DNA of 64,000 nt. Source: Actinocorallia sp. API 0066. GTDB lineage: Bacteria > Actinomycetota > Actinomycetes > Streptosporangiales > Streptosporangiaceae. The notes under the pieces were generated by a model that was not told where the DNA came from, did no database searches, and saw nothing but the letters and a program-made list of their open reading frames with translations. The first letter of the stretch is position 1, and each line of letters opens with the position of its first letter. Below are positions 18,679 to 25,670 of this stretch, one piece after another. The stretch is taken from assembly GCF_020991275.1 (NCBI RefSeq), contig NZ_JAJLQY010000002.1:62001-126000 (forward strand), in the 5' to 3' direction. The position numbers were made by a program, and so were the translations under genes.

Positions 18679-18875
18679 GGCCGGATCCCGTTCGCCGGGT
18701 TCCGGCCCCTACGGCTGCCCTCTCTGCTCCCCGGCCGGAACTCGTTCGCAGGGGGTCCCGGCCCTATGGCTGTCTGGCCGGATCCCCTTTGTGGGGGTCC
18801 GGCCCTTTTTGTTGGCGTGGCCGGATCTTGTTCGCGGGGGTCCCGGCCCTCACGGCTGTCTGGCCGGATCCGGCC
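18679..18875. repeat. Array of four hairpin repeats plus one half unit after lon
   Basis: Units at 18679-18707, 18733-18763, 18776-18804 and 18819-18848 each start GGCCGGA and end CCGGCC, so each folds on itself. A fifth shortened unit (18862-18875) is the perfect palindrome GGCCGGATCCGGCC. Inner parts share GTTCGC and GGGGGTC words and spacers share a CTATGGCTGTCT-like word. One unit is followed by a T-run. They may terminate lon transcription repeatedly or protect the 3' end. Confidence 0.8.
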
Positions 18876-18904
18876 AGGCGGTCGGCTCGTGATGGGACGC
18901 AGGT

Positions 18905-18920
18905 CGAGACGGGTGTCTCG
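18905..18920. promoter_or_regulatory. Candidate operator CGAGAC-N4-GTCTCG upstream of P450
   Basis: CGAGACGGGTGTCTCG, 6-bp arms with a 4-nt centre, about 105 bp before the P450 start. It has the same framework (GAGAC-N4-GTCTCG) as the site at 39770-39785 upstream of the aldehyde dehydrogenase gene. A second, imperfect GAGAC...GTCTC palindrome follows at 18930-18955. Confidence 0.55.
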
Positions 18921-18929
18921 CCGGTGGGC

Positions 18930-18955
18930 GAGACTGGTGACTAGACTCACGTCTC
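18930..18955. promoter_or_regulatory. Second imperfect GAGAC/GTCTC palindrome
   Basis: GAGAC at 18930-18934 and GTCTC at 18951-18955 flank GTGA and TCAC words, giving a nested inverted repeat offset by 2 nt. Probable second binding site of the same regulator. Confidence 0.4.
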
Positions 18956-19025
18956 ATTTGCTCTTGAGGGGGGCCGGGCGGGTGGATGTACTGGGGCGTA
19001 GCACCCACCCCCGAGGAGGCCGTCG

Positions 19026-20252
19026 ATGCGTCCCGCCGTCCCGTCCCAGGACTTCGACTTCACCGACCCGGATCTTGTCGAGCGGCGTATCCCGGCCGCC
19101 GAGTTCGCGGCGCTGCGCCGCACCGGCGGGCTGCGCTGGAACCCGCAGCCGCGCGGCGCCAGCGGGTTCGACGACGACGGCTGCTGGACGGTCACCCGGC
19201 ACGCCGACGTCATGACCGCGTCCCGCGACCACGAGACGTTCTCCAGCAACACCAACACCGCCGTCATCCGCTACAACGAGAAGATCGGGCACGGTGAGAT
19301 CGAGGCGCTCAAGGACACTCTGCTCGTCAACCTCGACCCGCCCGCGCACGCCCGGCTGCGCACGATCGTCTCGCGCGGGTTCACGCCCCGCGTCATCGGC
19401 GGGCTCCGCGACGCGCTGCGCGACCGGGCCGAGCGGATCGTCGCGCGCGCCCGCACCGAGGGCACCGGCGACTTCGTCACCGACGTCGCCGTCGAACTGC
19501 CGCTCCAGGCGATCGCCGAACTGCTCGGCGTGCCGCAGGAGGACAGGGCGAAGCTGTTCCAGTGGTCGAACCAGATGCTCGGCTACGACGACCCCGAGTT
19601 CGCCGCCGACATGACGACGGCCGCCGCGAGCATCCTGGAGTACTCGATGGGGCTGGCCGAGGCCCGCAAGGAGCGGCCGCGCGACGACCTGGTGACGAAG
19701 CTCGTCCAGGCCGGGGAGGGCGGCTCGCTCAGCCCCGAGGAGTTCGGGTTCTTCTTCATCATCCTCGCCGTCGCCGGGAACGAGACGACCCGCAACGCGA
19801 TAACACACGGCATGATGGCGTTCTTCGACGCGCCCGACCAGTGGGCGCGGTACCGGGCCGAGCGGCCCGCGACGACGGCTGACGAGATCGTCCGCTGGGC
19901 CACGCCCGTCATCGCGTTCCAGCGCACCGCCACCCGCGACACCGTCCTCGGCGGCACCGAGGTGAAGGCGGGCGACCGGCTCGCCCTCTACTACTCCTCC
20001 GCCAACTACGACGAGTCCGTCTTCACCGACCCGTTCACGTTCGACATAGGCCGCGCCCCCAACCCCCACCTGGGCTTCGGCGGAACCGGCATCCACTACT
20101 GCGTCGGCGCCAACCTGGCCCGCCTGGAGATCGACCTCATGTTCCAGTCGATCGCCGAGGCCATGCCCAACATCCGCCCGACCGGCCCGGCCCGCCGCCT
20201 CCGCTCCTCCTGGATCCACGGCATCAAACACCTCCCCGTCACCTACACCTGA
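19026..20252 (+). CDS. Cytochrome P450, CYP125-like
   Basis: 408 aa, soluble class I P450. The I-helix reads AVAGNETTRNAITHG near 248, the ExxR helix and meander are present, and the haem loop is FGGTGIHYCVGANLARLE with Cys359 as ligand. The N-terminal half and the NETTRN signature resemble CYP125/CYP124/CYP142 enzymes, which hydroxylate terminal methyl groups of sterol or branched lipid side chains. No steroid-degradation genes are adjacent, so the substrate is inferred only. Good GAGGAGG ribosome-binding site. Two palindromes upstream match one near an aldehyde dehydrogenase 21 kb away. Confidence 0.92.
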   Translation: MRPAVPSQDFDFTDPDLVERRIPAAEFAALRRTGGLRWNPQPRGASGFDDDGCWTVTRHADVMTASRDHETFSSNTNTAVIRYNEKIGHGEIEALKDTLLVNLDPPAHARLRTIVSRGFTPRVIGGLRDALRDRAERIVARARTEGTGDFVTDVAVELPLQAIAELLGVPQEDRAKLFQWSNQMLGYDDPEFAADMTTAAASILEYSMGLAEARKERPRDDLVTKLVQAGEGGSLSPEEFGFFFIILAVAGNETTRNAITHGMMAFFDAPDQWARYRAERPATTADEIVRWATPVIAFQRTATRDTVLGGTEVKAGDRLALYYSSANYDESVFTDPFTFDIGRAPNPHLGFGGTGIHYCVGANLARLEIDLMFQSIAEAMPNIRPTGPARRLRSSWIHGIKHLPVTYT

Positions 20253-20264
20253 CCCGCCCACACT

Positions 20265-20303
20265 CCGCGAGGCGGAACGACCGGCCCCCGCCCCGCCTCG
20301 CGG
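20265..20303 (+). terminator. Hairpin terminator after P450
   Basis: CCGCGAGGCGG at 20265-20275 pairs perfectly with CCGCCTCGCGG at 20293-20303, with a 17-nt loop. Confidence 0.65.
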
Positions 20304-20324
20304 CCCCGCCCAACGCCGCACCGA

Positions 20325-20606
20325 GGTGACGAGTGAGGCGCGTGTCGGGCTTGGCGGCGCCCGCCTGACGCTGGATCGGGGTGACGGGTGAGGCATGTGT
20401 CGGGCTTGGCGGCGCCCGCCTGACGCCGGGCCGGGGTGACGGGTGAGGCATGTGTCGGGCCTGGCGGCGCCCTCCTCACGCTGGATCGGGGTGACGGGTG
20501 AGGCATGTGTCGGGCTTGGCGGCGCCTGCCTGACGCTGGATCGGGGTGACGAGTGAGGCGCGTGTCGGGTCTGGCGGCGCCTGCCTAGGGCTGGATCGGG
20601 GTGAGG
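20325..20606. repeat. 55-bp tandem repeat, five copies plus a partial sixth
   Basis: Copies start with GGTGACGRGTGAGG at 20325, 20380, 20435, 20490 and 20545; a sixth start lies at 20600. The period is exactly 55 bp and copies differ by a few substitutions only. The last units run into the 3' end of the nitroreductase-like gene on the minus strand, whose final codons (LTPIQP and stop) are inside the repeat. Not a CRISPR: there are no variable spacers. A minisatellite type, likely length-variable between strains. Confidence 0.9.
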
Positions 20607-21079
20607 CGGAAGACGCGTAGGTCGCGGTCTACGCGGGACTGGTAGCGGTTGAACACGGGCCAGACGGCGTTCAGGCGGTTCCACGTCTCGGTGCGCTCCG
20701 TGCCCTCCAGGAGGGTGCCGGTGACCTTGTGGACGTGCTTGCGGAACTCGACCGTCGCGTTCGGCGTCTTCAGGAGGTTGGCCGTCCAGGCCGGGTGCTT
20801 CTCCTGGCCGAAGTTGCTGCCGACGACGATCCATCCGCCGTCCTCCGGCATACAGAGAAGCGGCGTCACCCTTGGCTGCCCCGACTTGGCACCCGTCGTC
20901 GTCAGGTAGAGCGTCGGCACGAGCGCCTGCGAGAGCATGACCCGCCCGCCCGTCGCCCGGTGCAGCGCGCGGTCCAGCCTCGGCACCACCTTGGGCCCGA
21001 CCTTCGCGAACCACCCGGCCCCGGAGATCCGCTGGAACAGGGGGCGGAACACACGCTGGACCGGCGTGGGCGAGGACAT
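20585..21079 (-). CDS. Deazaflavin (F420)-dependent nitroreductase family protein
   Basis: 164 aa, split beta-barrel, DUF385/Ddn-like family that uses cofactor F420 to reduce diverse substrates. Typical features are LYLTTTGAKSGQPRVTPLLCM and IVVGSNFGQEKHPAWTANLLKTPNATVEF. The ATG at 21079 follows TAGGGAG at a good distance; a GTG at 21109 is an alternative. Its C-terminus is encoded inside the 55-bp repeat, so the tail may vary. A palindrome overlaps its promoter region. Confidence 0.88.
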   Translation of the reverse strand: MSSPTPVQRVFRPLFQRISGAGWFAKVGPKVVPRLDRALHRATGGRVMLSQALVPTLYLTTTGAKSGQPRVTPLLCMPEDGGWIVVGSNFGQEKHPAWTANLLKTPNATVEFRKHVHKVTGTLLEGTERTETWNRLNAVWPVFNRYQSRVDRDLRVFRLTPIQP

Positions 21080-21110
21080 CGGCGACTCCCTACGACAAGA
21101 CGACACCAAA

Positions 21111-21124
21111 CAAGCTAGCGCTTG
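21111..21124. promoter_or_regulatory. TetR-like palindrome upstream of nitroreductase
   Basis: CAAGC-TAGC-GCTTG, 5-bp arms, 32 bp upstream of the gene start on the minus strand. The AAGCGCT core resembles many TetR operators. No regulator gene is adjacent. Confidence 0.45.
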
Positions 21125-21162
21125 GTTCGCCTCCTGTCAGCATCCCGGCGGCTCGGGGGCGG

Positions 21163-24100
21163 TCAGAGGGTGGTGGTGAGGCGGGAGCCGGAGCGGGTCT
21201 TGGTGAGGCGGAGTTGGGTGGGGATGCGGGTGCGGAGTTCGGCCACGTGGCTGACCACGCCCACGGTGCGGTTGCCGTCGCGGAGCGAGTCCAGGACGGT
21301 CATGACCTCGTCCAGGGTGTCCTCGTCCAGCGTGCCGAAGCCCTCGTCGACGAAAAGCGTGTTGATCTCGGCGCCACCGGCTTCGGCCGTGACCACGTCG
21401 GCCAGGCCCAGGGCGAGGGCGAGGCTGGTGATGAAGGACTCGCCGCCCGACAGCGTCGCGGGGTCGCGGTCCTGGCCCGTCCAGGAGTCGGTGACGCGCA
21501 GGCCGAGCCCGCCGGAGTTGCGCTTGCTGTCGGCGGCGCTGCGCTCGTCGGTGCGGCGCAGCAGGTAGCGGCTCTGCGACATCGTGGTGAGCCGGGCGTT
21601 GGCCGCGCCGACGACCTGGTCGAGCCGGGCCGACAGCACGTAGGCGGAGAGCCGCATCTGGGCCGGGTTCGGCGGCTGCCCGTTGACGACGGACGCCAGC
21701 CGGGCCGTCGTCTCGTAAGCCGCTCTGGCGGGCTCCCATGCGGCGTTCCTGGCCCGCAGCTCCGCCGCCAGCTCCGTCAGCCGGGTGCTGAGGCGGGCCG
21801 CCCTGTCGTGCGCGGAGACGAGTGCGGCGTGCGCCTCCTCGGCCTCGCGTGCGGCGGCCTCCAGGCCCGCGACGTCCGGCGGCTCCTGCGCGGCGGCGGC
21901 GACCAGCTCGGGCGCGGCGAGCCGGTCCGTGACGGCGGCGAGCGCGTCGTCGAAGGCGCGGATCTCGGCGGTGCGGCGCGCCCGCTCCGGCTCGGTGAGC
22001 AGCGCCGCTCGGGTCTCCTCGGCGGTGGCGAAGCCCTGCTCGGCCCAGGCGTGCGCGAACTCCTCGGCGGCCTGCGCGAGCTGCTCGCGCGCGGCGGCGG
22101 CGCGGGTGTCCGCCTTCCCCGCCTCCGCAAGGAGCTCGGCCTCCCGGGTGAGCCGGGTGACGCGCGCCTCCAGCGTGGCGTCCGTGCCGCGCGCCGCGTC
22201 CAGCTCGGCGCGCAGCCGCACTTCCTCATCGGCGAGGCCGCGCAGCGCGGCGGCGGCGTCGGCTACCTGCCGCGCCGCCTCGCCCTGGGCGGCGCGCGCC
22301 TGTTCCAGCTCCTGCTCCACGGCCGTCAGCCGGGCCTGCAGCTCCTCGACGCGGCCCGCGCGCCGCCGCTTGGCGTCGAGATCGGCGCGGGCCGCCGCGA
22401 GGGAGTCCGCGAGCTCTGAGACGGGTGCCTCCACCCGTTCAAGGAGGCCGTCGTACTGCGCGCGCAGGCTCTCGACCGTCATGGCGGCCTCCTCCCGCGC
22501 GCGCTGCGCCTTCTCCTGGACGGCGGCGGCCCGTGCCTCGTCGGCGTCGGAAGGCACGTCCGCGGCACCGTCTGCGGGGGCGGGGTGGGAGGTGCTGCCG
22601 CACACGCGGCACGCCTCGCCGTCCCGCAGATCCGCCGCGAGCAGCGCCGCCATGCCGTCAAGGCGGGCCCGCCGGACCCGCTGGAGTACGTCCGTCGCCT
22701 CCTGCGCGGCGTCCACCGCCGCGCGGCTTGCGTCCCCGGCCTTGGCGAGCTGGCCTTGGAGCTGGTCGCGGCGGCGTGCGTCCTCGACGGCCTGGTGCGC
22801 GTCGGCCACGGCCCTGCTCGCGGACTCCAGGAGGGAGGCGTTCAGCTTCGCGTCCTCCAGAGCCGCCCGGTCGGCTTCGATCGCCTCTGGCAGCTCGGCA
22901 AGGCGCAGCCCCGCCTTCTCCTCGGCGGCCCGGTGCTGGTTCTCGCGCTCGCGCAGCACCCTCGTCTCGCGTGTCACCTCTTCGAGGCGGGTCTGGCGCG
23001 GGCTCAGGACGTCGAGGCGGGCCAGCTCGCCCTGCCAGACGCGCAGCGCCCCGGCGACGGCGGCGACGGGCGCGTCGGCGGACAGGTCGGCGCAGCGGCA
23101 CCCCTCGGCGGCGCAGACGCACGGCAGCGGTGCGGGCGGGACCAGCACGGCGACCGCCCGCCGCGCCTCGGCGACCCGCGCCTCGGCCCCCTCGACCTGC
23201 CTCCCGCGCGCCGCCACGGCGCTGCCGTAAGGGCGCACCTTCTCGGCACGCTCCGCCGTCTCCAGGCGGGCGCGCTCGCGCTGGACGTCCTGCGCCCGCG
23301 CGTCCAGCTCCGCCTTGCGCGCCGTCTCCTGCACGAACTCGCGCTGCCGCAGGGCGAGTTCCCTGGCTGCGGTGTGGGCACGCTGCGCCGTCGTCACCGT
23401 CTCCCTGGCCGCCGCGAGCCGGGCCGCAGCGCCGGTGAGCCCCTCGGTGTGCTCGGCGGCGAGCGCGTCGGCCCAGTCGAGCAGCGCGGCGGCGTCCGCC
23501 TCCTCGGGGACCTCCCGTTCGGCCACCTCCGCGACGAGCCCCGCGCCCTCGTGGAACCGCTGCTCCAACGTCTCCGCTTCGCGGCGCGTCCTTGCGCGCT
23601 CGTCAGCGAGGTACTTCTCGACGGCCGCGTACAGCTCGGTGGCGAACAGCTTCTCCAGGACGGCCCTGCGCTCCTCCGCCCCCGAGCGCAGGAACGCCGC
23701 GAACTCGCCCTGCGGCAGCAGCGCGACCTGGGCGAACTGCGCGGCGTTCATGCCGAGCAGCCGCTCGATCTCCTCGGCCGTCTCGTCGATGCGGGTGGAG
23801 CGGGCCGCCCACCCGCCGTCCCGCCACTCCTGGAGCGCCACAGCGGCGTGCTGCCGGGTGGTGCCGCTGCCGCGCTGCTTGGGCCGCTGCCACTCCGGCG
23901 ACCTGGTGACGCGCCACCTGCGCGCGCCCGCCTCGAACTCAAGGACGACCTCGGGCGCGACGTGCTGGGCGGCGTGGTCCGAACGAAGGTTCCGGATCCG
24001 CTTACGCGCGCCCGGCACCGTGCCGAACAGCGCGAAGCAGACCGCGTCGAGCACACTCGTCTTGCCCGCGCCCGTCGGGCCCTGGATGAGGAACAGTCCG

Positions 24101-24183
24101 GCCTCGCCCAGCCCGGCGAAATCGACCTCCTCCGTTCCGGCGAACGGCCCGAACGCCGTCACCCGCAGCCTGAGCAGCTTCAC
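21163..24183 (-). CDS. sbcC: Exonuclease subunit SbcC
   Basis: SMC-like ATPase partner of SbcD; together they trim hairpins and broken DNA ends. 1,006 aa: N-terminal ATPase half with QGPTGAGKTSVLDA near 33 and a Q-loop LLPQGEFAAFLR, long coiled coils, a zinc-hook CRVCG near 520, and the C-terminal half with LSGGESF and NTLFVDEGFGTLD. An additional cysteine cluster CVCAAEGCRC sits in the first coiled coil near 354. GTG start overlaps the sbcD stop (GTGA), so the two are translationally coupled. Confidence 0.95.
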   Translation of the reverse strand: MKLLRLRVTAFGPFAGTEEVDFAGLGEAGLFLIQGPTGAGKTSVLDAVCFALFGTVPGARKRIRNLRSDHAAQHVAPEVVLEFEAGARRWRVTRSPEWQRPKQRGSGTTRQHAAVALQEWRDGGWAARSTRIDETAEEIERLLGMNAAQFAQVALLPQGEFAAFLRSGAEERRAVLEKLFATELYAAVEKYLADERARTRREAETLEQRFHEGAGLVAEVAEREVPEEADAAALLDWADALAAEHTEGLTGAAARLAAARETVTTAQRAHTAARELALRQREFVQETARKAELDARAQDVQRERARLETAERAEKVRPYGSAVAARGRQVEGAEARVAEARRAVAVLVPPAPLPCVCAAEGCRCADLSADAPVAAVAGALRVWQGELARLDVLSPRQTRLEEVTRETRVLRERENQHRAAEEKAGLRLAELPEAIEADRAALEDAKLNASLLESASRAVADAHQAVEDARRRDQLQGQLAKAGDASRAAVDAAQEATDVLQRVRRARLDGMAALLAADLRDGEACRVCGSTSHPAPADGAADVPSDADEARAAAVQEKAQRAREEAAMTVESLRAQYDGLLERVEAPVSELADSLAAARADLDAKRRRAGRVEELQARLTAVEQELEQARAAQGEAARQVADAAAALRGLADEEVRLRAELDAARGTDATLEARVTRLTREAELLAEAGKADTRAAAAREQLAQAAEEFAHAWAEQGFATAEETRAALLTEPERARRTAEIRAFDDALAAVTDRLAAPELVAAAAQEPPDVAGLEAAAREAEEAHAALVSAHDRAARLSTRLTELAAELRARNAAWEPARAAYETTARLASVVNGQPPNPAQMRLSAYVLSARLDQVVGAANARLTTMSQSRYLLRRTDERSAADSKRNSGGLGLRVTDSWTGQDRDPATLSGGESFITSLALALGLADVVTAEAGGAEINTLFVDEGFGTLDEDTLDEVMTVLDSLRDGNRTVGVVSHVAELRTRIPTQLRLTKTRSGSRLTTTL

Positions 24184-25370
24184 GTTTCCGCGGCCTCCTT
24201 GGGTGTGCCCGTCCGCGCGGCGGACCGCTGCGCGGGGACTCTCGGGCCCTCCTCCAGGCGGCAGTGTTCGAACGCCGAGCGGAGCAGGGTGCTTTCCTCT
24301 TCGGTGGGTGGTTCGCCCATGACCTCTTCGAGGAAGGCGTCGGCCAGCTCCGGTTCGGTGCGGGTGGCCAGGAGGGCGGCGCGCGCCGGGCCGTCGGAGG
24401 TGAACGCCTCGGCGGCGAACTCCAGGACGAGCGCGTGCGGGAACCGCTCGCGCAGCCGCTCCATCGCGGCCGGGACGCGCCGGGCGTCGGTGAGGGTCGC
24501 CTTGACCCAGTGGTCCTCGTGCTTCGTGTGCTCGGGGCGCGTGAGGAGTTCGTCCAGGGTGCCCGTCAGGTGGGCGAGGCGGCGGGGGACGGGCGCCTCG
24601 ACGAACTCGGCGCCGCGCAGGCCGGACGCGTCGACGTCCACCAGCCACGAGCCCTTCACGTGGGACATCTCGGAGAAGGAGTAGGCGAGCGGCGAGCCCG
24701 AGTAGCGGACGTGCTCGCGCAGGGCGCGTCTTCCATGCAGGTGGCCGAGCGCGACGTAGTCGATCCCGTCGAAGACGCCCGCGGGCACGATGCTCGCCCC
24801 ACCGACCGAGATGTCACGTTCGCTCTCGCTGACGACGGGCGTCTCACCCGCCGAGACGAACGCGTGCGCCAGCACGACGCGCGGCCCCCGGTGGCCGTCC
24901 GCGTGGATCCGGCGCAGCGCCTCGGTGAGCGCCGCCGGGTGCGACCGCTCCGGCAGCTCCCAGGACGCGCGCACCAGCTCCGGCTCCAGGTACGGCACCG
25001 GATAGACGGCCACCTCCCCGACGTGCACGGGACGCCCCACCCCGGCCGGGTCGGTGCGCACGTGCACCCCCGCCTCCTCGAACAGCCGCGAGCCGACACC
25101 GAGCCGGATCGCCGAGTCGTGGTTGCCCGAGATGAGCACCACACGGGTGCCCGCCGCCCTGAGCCGCGCGAGCGTCTCGTCGTACAGCTCGACCGCGTCC
25201 AGCGGCGGGATCGCCCTGTCGTACACGTCGCCGCTCACCAGCACGCACTCGACGCGCCGCGCGGCGACCGTGGCCACCAGATGGTCGGCGAACGCCGCCT
25301 GGGCGCTGAGGAGGCTCTCCCGGTGAAAGGCACGGCCCAGGTGCCAGTCGGAGGTGTGCAGGAATCTCAT
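24180..25370 (-). CDS. sbcD: Exonuclease subunit SbcD
   Basis: Mn-dependent nuclease of the SbcCD complex, 396 aa. Phosphoesterase motifs in order are HTSDWHLGR, GDVYDR, ISGNHDS, LAHAF and GHLHGRR. The ATG at 25370 sits just downstream of TAGGGT (25387-25382), a possible -10 that would leave a leader of only a few nucleotides. First gene of the sbcDC operon, divergent from the LuxR-type regulator. Confidence 0.95.
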   Translation of the reverse strand: MRFLHTSDWHLGRAFHRESLLSAQAAFADHLVATVAARRVECVLVSGDVYDRAIPPLDAVELYDETLARLRAAGTRVVLISGNHDSAIRLGVGSRLFEEAGVHVRTDPAGVGRPVHVGEVAVYPVPYLEPELVRASWELPERSHPAALTEALRRIHADGHRGPRVVLAHAFVSAGETPVVSESERDISVGGASIVPAGVFDGIDYVALGHLHGRRALREHVRYSGSPLAYSFSEMSHVKGSWLVDVDASGLRGAEFVEAPVPRRLAHLTGTLDELLTRPEHTKHEDHWVKATLTDARRVPAAMERLRERFPHALVLEFAAEAFTSDGPARAALLATRTEPELADAFLEEVMGEPPTEEESTLLRSAFEHCRLEEGPRVPAQRSAARTGTPKEAAET

Positions 25371-25550
25371 GTCATCCCAAGACCCTAGACAACGCCACTG
25401 ACACTCTGGCCGCACAAGCCGGAACGCGCCGCACGCGGCGCCGGGACCGGCATGGTTCTCGGCGTGTCGCGCCGTCGCGCGCACGGATGGCGGGCGTCGG
25501 CCCCGCCGCCGACACGGATTGTGCGGCGGCACCGCGTCGCGGACGTCCGC

Positions 25551-25568
25551 GTTGTGCGCCCGCACAAC
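25551..25568. promoter_or_regulatory. Perfect palindrome upstream of LAL regulator
   Basis: GTTGTGCG-CC-CGCACAAC, 8-bp perfect arms, about 100 bp before the regulator start in the divergent region with sbcD. Possible autoregulatory site. Confidence 0.45.
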
Positions 25569-25670
25569 GTGCCGGTCCGGGCGGGGTGCGCGCGCCCACC
25601 GCCCGCGGCCGGGTCTGGACGGGTTTTCCCCCGCGTGCTGTAGTAACGGCGGCATCCTGGGAGGTTCGCG

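Noticed and set aside
20325-20606. 55-bp repeats as a CRISPR array
   Set aside because: There are no unique spacers. The whole 55-bp unit repeats with point differences only, and a gene's 3' end lies within it.
22585-24684. Long plus-strand frame opposite sbcC and sbcD
   Set aside because: Antisense shadow; the minus-strand genes carry all family motifs.
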